From Natrinema pellirubrum DSM 15624 (GTDB lineage Archaea; Halobacteriota; Halobacteria; Halobacteriales; Natrialbaceae), in the NCBI RefSeq assembly GCF_000230735.2, contig NC_019963.1, positions 124,001 through 188,000 on the forward strand: DNA of 64,000 nt, in the 5' to 3' direction. Made by a program: the position numbers and the translations under genes. Numbering within the stretch: the first letter of the stretch is position 1; the number at the start of each line of letters is the position of its first letter. The notes under the pieces are model-generated. The model was not told where the DNA came from. It was given only the letters and a program-made list of their open reading frames with translations, and did no database searches. Of this stretch, positions 1 to 8,290 are shown in pieces.

Positions 1-450
1 GGCACTCGGTTCTGGTGGCAGAACGGAGCGACGAAACTCCGGCACTCGTTCGTCAACGCACTTCCTGACAGAATTATTGACGAATTGCGACAGCTGCGGC
101 CCGATGGCGGGTCCTTTCAGATCACTCCGGCGGGTGATGTCCTCACACAAATCCCGACTGAGGAATCACCGCCTGACGTCCAAGAACAGTTCCGTGACCT
201 CCCCCGCCCGGTCAAGCGGATCCTCAAGCTCCGACGCGATCGCGGCAATGTCGATATGTTACCGGTCTATGTCGGACAGCTATCGGAAGACGATCGTCCG
301 ATAGAAATCGAAGAAGCGACCCGACTCACGGATCCATTGAGCGAGAAGGAGGAATCATCCCTCGAGGCGTGGGCTGCCATGGGTTCGTACGACGAAAGCG
401 ACCTTTCGGTGGAGGACCACCGACTTGATGAGCCGGAGGGGGACCGCTAA
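1..450 (+). CDS. repeat-domain protein, 5' part outside the window
   Basis: The reading frame is open from base 1, so the gene starts upstream of the window; an internal TTG at 85 is unlikely to be the start. The visible 149 residues carry one copy of an approximately 85-residue module with the signature GGSFQITPAGDVLTQIP, then LPVYVGQL, followed by an acidic tail. The next gene has two copies of the same module. The stop overlaps the next start (TAATG at 448-452), so the two are almost certainly co-translated, and the helicase gene follows in the same direction. I do not recognise the module as a named family. Function unknown; context suggests a partner of the helicase. Confidence 0.75.
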   Translation, partial: GTRFWWQNGATKLRHSFVNALPDRIIDELRQLRPDGGSFQITPAGDVLTQIPTEESPPDVQEQFRDLPRPVKRILKLRRDRGNVDMLPVYVGQLSEDDRPIEIEEATRLTDPLSEKEESSLEAWAAMGSYDESDLSVEDHRLDEPEGDR

Positions 451-1340
451 TGGGTACACAAGTGACTCAAGCGGCCCTCGAACAGCAGCCCACAGATGTT
501 CCCGTAGAGGGAGGTCGACAAGTAACTGTCTTGCCTGGTGACCCATGGCCTTCTGCATATCGCGGCTCGGAATACAGCATCGTCACTTCGAGAAAACACG
601 GCGCTGTCGCGAAATGGAGCCACATGGGTGATATCCAGGCAATAACGGATGTTCCGGACGGACTCCAGGAAGCTCTCCGTGATCTCGGGAAAGAGGCCGG
701 TCTAGGGAGTTTTCGGCTGACAGCTGCAGGCGAAATCCTCACGAAAATACCTGATTCTGATTATCGGAAGAGAGGAAAGGCGCCTGTCTCCCGTGGGTAT
801 ATTCCAGTCTACGTTGGACAGATCGAAGGAATGTTCGACTTTCAGGCGTTCTCGAACGATCCCGCCCCACCTAAGGCTGTGGGAGACGTAAGTGTCTGGT
901 CCGGCCTATCATTCAAACACGGTGAAACATGGGCAGTGACTTCCGATGATACCCTCTGCTGGAGCTGGCAGGACTACTACTTCGAGTCAGCGTTCGATCA
1001 CTCAGAGATCGTAGAAATATACAAACGATTCCGCCCTCCTGGTGGGCTGATCTACATTAATGAACATGGTCATATCTGGGGGAATATAAACCGTGAGAAC
1101 GTTCCGGCGAGCGAACAAGAACGAATTGGTAAAGCCTTCAGTGAGTGGCAGCAAACGGCTTCGAATGCGGAGAGACGGCTCGTCACTCGTCGTTTGAAAC
1201 GAATGGAAAGTAAGTCTGCGCCTGACGGGCTTCTTCCAATGTATTTCGGTCATCTCAGCCAGTACGACGAGGGTCTTATTCCGAAACCTGTCGTCAACGA
1301 TGAGCACTACTTTACCGATACAGCGAAGGATCTGGATTAG
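450..1340 (+). CDS. repeat-domain protein with two copies of the module
   Basis: 296 residues, ATG start overlapping the stop of the preceding gene. Two divergent copies of the module seen upstream are present: residues about 45-130 (GSFRLTAAGEILTKIP, then YIPVYVGQIEG) and about 175-285 (GGLIYINEHGHIWGNI, then LLPMYFGHLSQ). Each begins near a WS or WQ motif and ends in a hydrophobic VYVGQ/MYFGH strand. There is no signal peptide or membrane segment. It lies 38 bp upstream of the helicase, consistent with one transcript. The family is not recognised; duplication of the module within and between adjacent genes suggests a binding or scaffold role, which is inference. Confidence 0.8.
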   Translation: MGTQVTQAALEQQPTDVPVEGGRQVTVLPGDPWPSAYRGSEYSIVTSRKHGAVAKWSHMGDIQAITDVPDGLQEALRDLGKEAGLGSFRLTAAGEILTKIPDSDYRKRGKAPVSRGYIPVYVGQIEGMFDFQAFSNDPAPPKAVGDVSVWSGLSFKHGETWAVTSDDTLCWSWQDYYFESAFDHSEIVEIYKRFRPPGGLIYINEHGHIWGNINRENVPASEQERIGKAFSEWQQTASNAERRLVTRRLKRMESKSAPDGLLPMYFGHLSQYDEGLIPKPVVNDEHYFTDTAKDLD

Positions 1341-1378
1341 AACTGATTCACATCGAACCGCGACAACTGGACTGACTA

Positions 1379-4261
1379 ATGGGACGACGCTTTCCGACTC
1401 CGATATTCGGTATCGAACGAGGACCTGAATGGATACCGACGCTCGTCAACGTCGCTAGACGCCATGACGGTGAACTTACACGCGATCAATTCGAAGACAT
1501 CTGTCGCGAAGAGTGCCGGAAGCCTAACGGAAGCCGCTATTCTTCGAGTTACATGCAGCGGGCCCTCTCTACGTTTATTCGGCTCGGGATCGTTCGCGAG
1601 GTCGACGGGAAGATAAGTATCTGGAAATTCGCGGACGAATTCGCAAACGGCGAGATCGAGTATGCGGAGTTCCTCTGGCGCGGGATCAAACAGAGCTGGG
1701 TTCTCGCTGGGAACTTCCCAGAGGGAATCGAGGGACTCCGTCGAGTACACTACGTCGTGATACATGCGGAGGAACCCCTTTCGAGTACAGAAATCAGAGA
1801 CCAGCTGACTGCTCAATTCGATTACGAATACAACGATGCAGGTATTCGCGGATATCCGGAACTACTCGTTCAACTCGGTGCGCTCCGTCAAACCGATGAC
1901 GGATACGTGACTGGCCCCAGATCTAGTACATTCGAAAATCGCTGGCGGCGTGCGGACGTCTTCTTCAGACTCGAGCGCTGGTTCCATCATCGCGGCCCGT
2001 CCGTTGACGTCCCACGCGATACGATCAAGAAAGCGCTGGTGAAGTACTACATGTACCGTGAATCTGGTGGCTGGGGCCGCCACCGACAGCTCTACAACCG
2101 GTTTCTTGAGGATTACGTCCGCGAGACTTCTCGAAAGAGCGACGTGGCGAATCCACAGATACATCTCTCCGAGAGCTATCAAAAGGACGAGGACATTCGC
2201 GGCGAGTTGCGGGAACGTATCAAGGAGAAATTCCCGGGTATCGGGGGACAGGAGCTCGGCGGATTGTACGAAGACACGCTCAGGGACATTCTTGCTGCCG
2301 AAACCGAAGCCGAAGCACGCGAAATCCGTGCAGCAGCGAGTCCGGGGATCTCGAGGCGTGATCTTCAGAGTCGCGTCGATACGGTCCGTGATCACTACAC
2401 CCCGCCACCTGATTTCTCGCTGTTCGACTGGCAACGAGAAGCGATCGACGACTGGTTCAGTGACGGAGATTCCGCGCCCGAACGTGGCATTGCCCAAGTG
2501 GTCACGGGTGCCGGAAAGACCGTAATGGCACTCGGTGCTATCAACGAGTGGCTTCAGAAGCACCCGGACGGCGTCGTTACCGTCGTCGTTCCGACAAAGG
2601 TACTAATGCACCAGTGGCTTCGGGAGTTTGTCGATAAGTTGAACGCTCCGCTCTCGGATATCGGCTGGGCCGGTGATGGACATAAAGACTCGCATGAGGA
2701 CTGCCGGATCCTCGTCAGCATCGTTAACTCGGCGGTCAAAGACGACTACCTTGAGACGTCGCTTCGCGACGCGAATACTGATGACCACCTCCTCGTTGCT
2801 GATGAGTGTCACCGCTATACGGGTGACGTCCACTCTCGCGTCCTCGAGTATCCGAACTCGGCGACGCTGGGACTCTCCGCAACGCCCCTCTCGACGATTA
2901 ATCCTGAATCAGACGATCTCACGGAAGACGATGAGCGTCTGCTCGACGCGTTGGGGTCACTATTCTATCGCTTGAGCTATGAAGAGGGTATCGACCGCGG
3001 ACTCATATCCGAGTTCACTATCAATTACGTTGGCTTCGAGCTGACACCGGCGGAACGACACACCTACGATCAGTTCTCGAAGAAGGTCTCCTCAGCCGTT
3101 CAGGACATCGAAGCTCGGCACAGTCACCGTCTGGCAGAACTACAGGGCAGCTATCCGCAAAAACTCCAGACGATTATGGAGTCCTCTAACTCGGCCACGC
3201 CTGCCATCTCTGACTTTTTCGAATACACGACGCGTCGTCGTGAGTTGATCGCTGAAGCCGTCTCTCGACAGGCGATTACACACCGGCTCCTCGAATCGGC
3301 TATCGAGGCAGATAAGAAGTCGATCGTTTTCCAAGAACGGATCGAGCAACTCGAGCAGATGATCGCCCCATACGATCAACGTGATGAAAAAACCCAGACC
3401 GGAAAATATGGCTCGAAGGAGCAAGGGCGCGCGAACCTCTATCACCAGTATGAAACCGAACTTGAGGAAGTGAACCGCGATCTCGAGAACCTCTTTTTCA
3501 GCGGGAGCTATGCACCTGTGATGTACCACTCCGGCCATCGAAACGACGAGTGGAACGATTGGGCCATCGAGTGGTTCCGTGATGACGGATTTGCTAACGT
3601 TATGTTGAGTGTTCAGGCATTAAAAGAGGGCGTCGACGTCCCGTCAGCTGATGTCGGAATCATCCGCGTCTCATCGGGCAACGTTCGGGAGCGGATCCAG
3701 ACACTTGGACGCATCTTGCGGACTGGGAACGAGCCCGACGAACCATCGACGCTTTACGTCCTATATGCGCGAGATACCGTCGATGAGCGGATTTTCGAGG
3801 AGGTTGATTGGAAAGCCGAAATTGGAGGTACACATCAGTACTACAGATGGGAAACCGGTGAGGAAGTGATCAAAGGGGATCTAGTTGGACCCGATCCGGA
3901 GTTCGAACCCGACGTTTCGTCGTACCAACCACCTGAAATACCCGACATTTCCGAACTCGAGCGAGGTGATCCATACGAGGGCCCGCGCCGTGGTCGAACT
4001 ATCAGTGTCAACGCCGAGGGCCGTCCATTTCAGGATTCTGCTGACGGTCGTAAATTCATCACGACCCCTGAAGTCGAAGCAGTCGCCGAATACGTCTATC
4101 GACTTCGAGGAGGCGGTCGAATCATCGTCAACGAAGCTGATCACATGATTACCGTTACTGAAGAGGGACCAGTTTTCCTCGGTGTTCTCGAAGCGGATTC
4201 ATTCGAATATGAGGAGGATGACGATGATGTTCCAGAAAGCTTCGAGGAATTCATTAGTTAA
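1379..4261 (+). CDS. SF2 DEAD/DEAH-type helicase, 960 aa
   Basis: Superfamily 2 helicase. The N-terminal about 300 residues look like helical/winged-helix accessory domains. The ATPase core starts near residue 350: Walker A TGAGKT (K380), motif II DECH (475-478), motif III SAT (500-502). A large insertion carries charged helices (about 560-720), then the second RecA fold with KEGVDVPSADVG and motif VI QTLGRILR near 777. The C-terminal about 130 residues are acidic. Helicases of this build occur in defence loci and in DNA-repair contexts; no nuclease or methylase is adjacent here. It is probably the effector or motor of the three-gene module at 1-4261. Confidence 0.93.
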   Translation: MGRRFPTPIFGIERGPEWIPTLVNVARRHDGELTRDQFEDICREECRKPNGSRYSSSYMQRALSTFIRLGIVREVDGKISIWKFADEFANGEIEYAEFLWRGIKQSWVLAGNFPEGIEGLRRVHYVVIHAEEPLSSTEIRDQLTAQFDYEYNDAGIRGYPELLVQLGALRQTDDGYVTGPRSSTFENRWRRADVFFRLERWFHHRGPSVDVPRDTIKKALVKYYMYRESGGWGRHRQLYNRFLEDYVRETSRKSDVANPQIHLSESYQKDEDIRGELRERIKEKFPGIGGQELGGLYEDTLRDILAAETEAEAREIRAAASPGISRRDLQSRVDTVRDHYTPPPDFSLFDWQREAIDDWFSDGDSAPERGIAQVVTGAGKTVMALGAINEWLQKHPDGVVTVVVPTKVLMHQWLREFVDKLNAPLSDIGWAGDGHKDSHEDCRILVSIVNSAVKDDYLETSLRDANTDDHLLVADECHRYTGDVHSRVLEYPNSATLGLSATPLSTINPESDDLTEDDERLLDALGSLFYRLSYEEGIDRGLISEFTINYVGFELTPAERHTYDQFSKKVSSAVQDIEARHSHRLAELQGSYPQKLQTIMESSNSATPAISDFFEYTTRRRELIAEAVSRQAITHRLLESAIEADKKSIVFQERIEQLEQMIAPYDQRDEKTQTGKYGSKEQGRANLYHQYETELEEVNRDLENLFFSGSYAPVMYHSGHRNDEWNDWAIEWFRDDGFANVMLSVQALKEGVDVPSADVGIIRVSSGNVRERIQTLGRILRTGNEPDEPSTLYVLYARDTVDERIFEEVDWKAEIGGTHQYYRWETGEEVIKGDLVGPDPEFEPDVSSYQPPEIPDISELERGDPYEGPRRGRTISVNAEGRPFQDSADGRKFITTPEVEAVAEYVYRLRGGGRIIVNEADHMITVTEEGPVFLGVLEADSFEYEEDDDDVPESFEEFIS

Positions 4262-4303
4262 TTCATGGGTCAGTTCAATTCAACGGAGATCAGAATGCGT
4301 CTC

Positions 4304-4329
4304 CGCCCCTCGGCGGGCGCTGAAAAACT
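4304..4329 (-). promoter_or_regulatory. orphan hairpin leader
   Basis: Minus-strand reading is GTTTTTCA followed by stem CGCCC/GGGCG. It matches the leaders of the backbone genes but faces the 3' end of the opposite-strand helicase, with no minus-strand gene after it. It looks like the severed leader of a gene lost when the helicase module joined. Confidence 0.6.
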
Positions 4330-4370
4330 TAACCAACGAATTTGAAGATATTCCTCTATCTGTTGGTTAA
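4329..4370. repeat. 42-bp paired element, copy A
   Basis: TTAACCAAC at 4329-4337 and TGTTGGTTAA at 4361-4370 form an inverted pair with an unrelated 23-nt centre. It abuts the orphan leader and overlaps the stop codon of the ArdC-like gene. Total span is exactly 42 bp, as in the other three copies. Confidence 0.75.
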
Positions 4371-5311
4371 CAAAGCTGCCAGACTCTGTCCTCGAGGACG
4401 TCGATGAGTTCTTCTGCCGTTCGACTGATCCGTCCGAGGCGCTCGCGAACAATCTCGGGATCTTCTGACTCCCACACAGCGAGGTAGAACGCCGACCCGC
4501 TGGTGTCCAACCCACAGTAGCGCCCGACAACGTACGCGACGGCTTCGGCCTCGACTTCGCGTTTCGACCGCTCGGTGTCGTCGTCGATGTCGAAGTGGAG
4601 CAGGGCGTGCGCGTACTCATGGATCAGCGTTCGCGCAAGGTCGGCCTCGTTCTCCCGATCACGCACCTCGACGAGCGGCTGAGCGTCGACGAGGCTCAGC
4701 TGCTCGCAGATGCCCTTTGCCTCGCCGTGGGTCCACTCCTCGGCTGGAACGATCCGCACCGTCACACCGAGCTCGTCAGCGGCGACAGTCAACTGTTCGA
4801 CGAGGTCGCCGGCGTCCCCGGTCGCTTCCGTATCGAGATCAGGAAGCGGTTCGCCTTCGGTCTGAGAGACGTCGAACACCGGCGCGGGCTTGAACCCGAC
4901 GAGGCCCTCCGACCACTTTTCAGGCGGTGTCTCGTCGTACTCACAGTCACTGTCCTCGTGGTAGCTCGGCGAGTTCTCGCACTCCGGACACTGCTTGGTG
5001 ATGATCGGCGCCCAGATCCAGATGGCCGACTCGCCCTCCGTGACGTGCCTGTCGAACTCCTCCTGCCACGTCCGGTAGCCCGCAACCCGGCTCGCCTCGG
5101 GACATTGCCGCTTGATGAGGAGCGTGTTCCGATACGAGTAGTCGTGGAAGCGACTCTGGACGTCGAGCCACTCTTGGAACTCTTCGCTGGCCTGTGCGTC
5201 GTCGACGCCGGCGACGAGGTCGTCGATCCACTGTTCGATGGTACTGTTCATCTCGTCTGATCGCGTGTCGGTCTGGTCGAAGGAGACCGACGAGTCACTA
5301 GTCGTAGCCAT
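4367..5311 (-). CDS. ArdC-like / ImmA-IrrE type metalloprotease-domain protein
   Basis: 314 residues from the ATG at 5311, chosen because it follows the backbone leader and lacks the basic extension of the longer frame. The N-terminal about 130 residues resemble the ssDNA-binding domain of ArdC-type antirestriction proteins (SYRNTLLI, GYRTWQEEF), with a CPEC-containing insertion. The C-terminal half has a zinc-metalloprotease HEYAH motif near residues 231-235 followed by a downstream acidic helix. Such proteins are typical plasmid genes thought to protect incoming DNA or process regulators. Its promoter carries the repeated hairpin leader. Confidence 0.85.
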   Translation of the reverse strand: MATTSDSSVSFDQTDTRSDEMNSTIEQWIDDLVAGVDDAQASEEFQEWLDVQSRFHDYSYRNTLLIKRQCPEASRVAGYRTWQEEFDRHVTEGESAIWIWAPIITKQCPECENSPSYHEDSDCEYDETPPEKWSEGLVGFKPAPVFDVSQTEGEPLPDLDTEATGDAGDLVEQLTVAADELGVTVRIVPAEEWTHGEAKGICEQLSLVDAQPLVEVRDRENEADLARTLIHEYAHALLHFDIDDDTERSKREVEAEAVAYVVGRYCGLDTSGSAFYLAVWESEDPEIVRERLGRISRTAEELIDVLEDRVWQLC

Positions 5312-5357
5312 TGTGTTCACCGAATCAAGTTCACGGCGACTGCGTCTGTTCAGACCG

Positions 5358-5387
5358 CGCCGCACCCTTCAGGGGCGTTCAAAAACC
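5358..5387 (-). promoter_or_regulatory. hairpin leader of the ArdC-like gene
   Basis: On the minus strand GGTTTTTGAA is followed by stem CGCC/GGCG enclosing CCTGAAGGGTGC, which has the conserved AAGGGTG core. It lies 47 nt upstream of the ATG at 5311. Confidence 0.7.
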
Positions 5388-5397
5388 GCTCTGTCGG

Positions 5398-5745
5398 TCA
5401 GCGGAGCTCGTGGCGTTCGTCCGCAAAGCCAACCGAGACGAGGTACTCGAGGAACTCATCGAACCGCTCGACGTCGCTAGGCGTGTCGGTCGCAAGGTGA
5501 CGCGCCCACTCGATGGCCCACTGGAAGGCGGGATCCGTGCCGCCCTTGCCGTGAATGTACCACCACCGGGCCGCTTTGAGAACCACTAAGGGGTTCGACG
5601 GCGGCTGCTCATCAGCGAGCCCACGGGTGATAGATTCGATTTCGTCGGGGACGTCGGCGGAATCGACCTCTGCTGATTGCGTGTTGTCGATATCGACCGG
5701 GATCTCGTCGATCGAGACGTTGTCGGGACGCTGTTGTTGACTCAC
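5398..5745 (-). CDS. hypothetical backbone protein, 115 aa
   Basis: Acidic, with a low-complexity N-terminus and a compact helical C-terminal half (residues 50-110) rich in tryptophan (AARWWYIHGKGG, QWAIEWARHL). It has no membrane segment and I recognise no family. Its ATG is preceded by the hairpin leader at 5777-5804 and, further upstream, by 42-bp element B. It is transcribed with the same orientation as the ArdC-like gene but has its own leader. Confidence 0.7.
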   Translation of the reverse strand: MSQQQRPDNVSIDEIPVDIDNTQSAEVDSADVPDEIESITRGLADEQPPSNPLVVLKAARWWYIHGKGGTDPAFQWAIEWARHLATDTPSDVERFDEFLEYLVSVGFADERHELR

Positions 5746-5776
5746 TGATAGTCACCTCTGAGGTCTCTCGAAGGAG

Positions 5777-5804
5777 CCCTCACCCTCTCCGGGGTACGAA
5801 AAAC
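5777..5804 (-). promoter_or_regulatory. hairpin leader of the 5398-5745 gene
   Basis: Minus-strand GTTTTTCG then ACCC/GGGT around CGGAGA, followed by GAGGG. The GAGAGGGTGA core fits the family although the stem is short. Confidence 0.65.
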
Positions 5805-5817
5805 AGAGCACAGCTTA

Positions 5818-5859
5818 TTAACCAACAATACTGAAGCTCACGCGGGAAATGTTGGTTAA
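5818..5859. repeat. 42-bp paired element, copy B
   Basis: TTAACCAACA at 5818-5827 and TGTTGGTTAA at 5850-5859, both arms 10 nt, span exactly 42 bp. It sits between the stop of the 73-aa gene and the leader of the 115-aa gene. Confidence 0.78.
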
Positions 5860-5868
5860 GAACAGAGC

Positions 5869-6090
5869 TCAATCTTCGTCCTCACGCAGCTCTTCAGCCT
5901 TCCACTTGAGCCGGCGCAGAATCTTCGTTCGGTTCTGGTGGGCGTTCTCGTAGGCAACACACTCTTTGAGGGTTTCCATATCCGGGATCGTCGCGATACC
6001 GGCCTTGACCAATCGGTAATTCGGTGCTTCAAGACGCTTCTCAGGTGGGAATTCGTCGTCACTCCCGTCGCTAATCGTGGACTGTTCCAT
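5869..6090 (-). CDS. hypothetical backbone protein, 73 aa
   Basis: Small soluble protein with an acidic N-terminus and a basic amphipathic C-terminal helix (NRTKILRRLKWKAEEL). No family recognised. The ATG at 6090 lies a few bases after its hairpin leader, so the message has a very short leader. The stop is 10 nt from 42-bp element B. Confidence 0.7.
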   Translation of the reverse strand: MEQSTISDGSDDEFPPEKRLEAPNYRLVKAGIATIPDMETLKECVAYENAHQNRTKILRRLKWKAEELREDED

Positions 6091-6097
6091 CTCGGTA

Positions 6098-6126
6098 GCC
6101 CTCCAGCCCTCTAGGGCGAGAAAGAC
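6098..6126 (-). promoter_or_regulatory. hairpin leader of the 73-aa gene
   Basis: Minus-strand GTCTTTCTC then stem GCCCT/AGGGC with loop AGAGGGCTGG. The stem sequence differs from neighbouring copies but still pairs fully. Confidence 0.7.
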
Positions 6127-6156
6127 AGAACAGGCGACTACATCACCGACGCGGCG

Positions 6157-7314
6157 TCAGGCCATCGCCTCTTGGAACCGCTCACGCAGGGCGTCCTCGC
6201 GTTCTTCGAATTGCTCGACTTTCTCCTGCAGGTCGTCACTGACGCGCTCGATGCTCGCCAGCGCTCGTTCGCCGGCCAACGAGGCTTGGGACCCGTCGTC
6301 ACCGTCCGCCTCTAACTGCTGCTCGTACGCTTGCTCGACGCGCTCGATCGTGCCTTCCGGGTTGAACAGGATGTCGTTGGCGATGCGGACGTACTGATCG
6401 AGGGACGCCCCTTCTTTCCCCTGGAAGAAGTGAGTGAGGGCGTACGTCGCGCCGGAGTGGAGCGTCCACATATCGATCTCGAAGGGAGATGCCGCGTTGG
6501 CTTCTGCATCGCCGGCGGCACGCTCGGCCAGGTAGTCCGGGAACCCCAGTAGGGTGTAGAACTCCGTGATGGTGAACGGCAGGTCCGAGAGGTCGAGGTC
6601 GATGTCCTGGGCGTCCCGGATGAACTCGAAGAGATCGTCGGCGACGAGTTCGACCTGTGCGAGAAGTTCCTCCCACCAGGTGCGGAAGTTCCGGACGTCG
6701 CCGACGTGTTTGATGACCTCCTTGTCGGTGAGCGAGCGCATCGTGTTCGAGCAGTAGCCGTCCTGAGCGAACCCCTCCACGTAGACGGCGTGCTCGCCGA
6801 AGAAGTCGTAGCCCGACGTGACGCCCATCGTGATCGGGTCCGACCGGTCAGGGAGGCGTACCTCGAGGCCGTCGAACATGATGTCCATGTGGACCTCGCC
6901 GCCGCCCCGGTAGCGCCGAATCTCGCCGAACATCACCTCACCCAGCGGCGTCCCGTCGATGGTCTCCTCGCGGAGGACCTCCTCCAGCGGCCCGTAGACG
7001 TCGACTGGGTTGATGATCGCGTACGAGTCAGTCGGGATGTGAAATAGCGACTCTGCCTCGGTGTCCCCATCCGCTTCTGCTTGCAATCGCGACGGCTCGA
7101 CGATGGCGTTGAATCGCTCTGTTTCAACCCACTCATCGCTGTACGGGTTGCGATATGCGACTGCTGTATCGACCGCCTGTGGGAGGTTTCGAATCGCCTC
7201 ACTGAAGCTGATTGGTTCGGGACCCCCGTGTTGCTCGGCGTACCACTCGGGTAGTTCAGTCTCGGTTCGCCCATCGAGGCCTGCGAAGACCGTAGCTTCC
7301 TCTGGGTCTTTCAT
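6157..7314 (-). CDS. DUF932-type protein, 385 aa
   Basis: The ATG at 7314 is preferred over the upstream ATG at 7365 because the hairpin leader (7346-7370) falls between them. The sequence resembles DUF932/phage-plasmid-like proteins: FHIPTDSYAIINPVDVY in the N-terminal third, a central beta-rich domain (GGEVHMDIMFDGLEVRLP), then a helical C-terminus ending in a coiled coil (residues about 340-385, EKVEQFEEREDALRERFQ). Family members are common on plasmids and viruses; biochemical role unknown. It lies within the minus-strand backbone block. Confidence 0.82.
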   Translation of the reverse strand: MKDPEEATVFAGLDGRTETELPEWYAEQHGGPEPISFSEAIRNLPQAVDTAVAYRNPYSDEWVETERFNAIVEPSRLQAEADGDTEAESLFHIPTDSYAIINPVDVYGPLEEVLREETIDGTPLGEVMFGEIRRYRGGGEVHMDIMFDGLEVRLPDRSDPITMGVTSGYDFFGEHAVYVEGFAQDGYCSNTMRSLTDKEVIKHVGDVRNFRTWWEELLAQVELVADDLFEFIRDAQDIDLDLSDLPFTITEFYTLLGFPDYLAERAAGDAEANAASPFEIDMWTLHSGATYALTHFFQGKEGASLDQYVRIANDILFNPEGTIERVEQAYEQQLEADGDDGSQASLAGERALASIERVSDDLQEKVEQFEEREDALRERFQEAMA

Positions 7315-7345
7315 AGCATCCTCCGAAGGCGGGAAGCGTTCTGAT

Positions 7346-7370
7346 CTCCACCCATCGAGGCACAAAAAAC
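7346..7370 (-). promoter_or_regulatory. hairpin leader of the DUF932 gene
   Basis: Minus-strand GTTTTTTGTGC then a short CTC/GAG stem around the conserved loop GATGGGTG. It ends about 32 nt before the ATG at 7314. Confidence 0.6.
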
Positions 7371-7374
7371 GACG

Positions 7375-7616
7375 CTACGACTGTCGACACTTGTAAGCTT
7401 GGATTCGATCTGGAAGCCCGACTTTCCCACAGAGCGGACACTCGACGAGTGGTGACGGCGGAAGATTCCGATACGTAGCAAGGGCTCCTCGGAGGTGGGT
7501 TTTTGTCTCCGCCGACTCGGCGCTTGCGAGGCACTAGTGAGGTGCCACAGGAGCCGTTCTCTGTTCGTGAGACCGTCTGTATTGGGCGTCGGGATAGACT
7601 CGTCTGTCTCTCGCAT
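7375..7616 (-). pseudogene. frameshifted small zinc-ribbon protein
   Basis: The N-terminal part reads MRETDESIPTPNTDGL and NRERLLWHL in one frame. The C-terminal part reads ETKTHLRGALATYRNL, then PLVECPLCGKVGLPDR and KCRQS-stop in another. The frames join near 7528-7540 if one base is restored, which would give a protein of about 80 residues with a CPLC half-ribbon. Either a decayed gene or a one-base sequencing error. No clear hairpin leader precedes it. Confidence 0.6.
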
Positions 7617-7631
7617 TTGAATCACGAGGGG

Positions 7632-8072
7632 TTACCCCTCATCCCCTCGTAGGGGGAGAGCAACACCCTCCGGCCTGCCTCGCTCTGGTGGCCGTGTGGC
7701 GTCGACAATCGTATCCAATCGCTGCGGGGCGACGTCTTCCCTGATGAGATGATGCTTCGAACAGACCGTCACGAGATTCGAGACTCGATTCGCCTGTTCG
7801 TGGTCAAACTGCCCGTCGGGGCCGACGAAGAATTTCCGTGGGAGCAGATGGTGGTCGCGACGATGGACCACGGTTACGTGGCCACCCAACTCATTGGAGG
7901 TCGCAAAGGACTCGCCACAGTAGTCACAGATATGGTCGGTCAACACTCCGTCATCTCCCTCCGCGGTTCCCCGTAACGGGTTATAAACTCTCGACCTCAT
8001 CCTCAACTCCTGCTTCCGGTAGGGGTCACAACGGGGCGATTCGTCTCGCCAGGGGTACTCTACTTCGGTCAT
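7632..8072 (-). CDS. HNH endonuclease-like zinc-finger protein
   Basis: 146 residues from the ATG at 8072 (MTEVEYPW), chosen because the leader ends about 30 nt upstream. A C2H2-type finger (CDYCGESFATSNELGGH then VVH) is followed by an HNH-like segment with RRDHHLLP and VTVCSKHHLI. This arrangement suggests a metal-dependent nuclease guided by a zinc finger; activity is not proven by sequence. Backbone gene with its own leader. Confidence 0.8.
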   Translation of the reverse strand: MTEVEYPWRDESPRCDPYRKQELRMRSRVYNPLRGTAEGDDGVLTDHICDYCGESFATSNELGGHVTVVHRRDHHLLPRKFFVGPDGQFDHEQANRVSNLVTVCSKHHLIREDVAPQRLDTIVDATRPPERGRPEGVALPLRGDEG

Positions 8073-8100
8073 GGCTCGGTGACGGGGAGTGAATCTCCCC

Positions 8101-8124
8101 GCACCCCTCTCGGGGGCAATAAAC
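8101..8124 (-). promoter_or_regulatory. hairpin leader of the HNH gene
   Basis: Minus-strand GTTTATTG then CCCC-GAGA-GGGG-TGC, a very clear member of the family, about 50 nt from T-rich box to ATG. Confidence 0.75.
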
Positions 8125-8290
8125 ACTAACGACCCGAAATCGACACCATATACGTATTCTCGTTCGTGTTCGGAAATTAGATGTTAGTTCGGTCTCTGGC
8201 CGGTTCGGAAGAGCAGTGGGTGGCAGGTTTTCCATCCAGTATCGATAGTAGGATGGCCGCTAAGTACGGTCCACTAACTCGAACGAGTCA

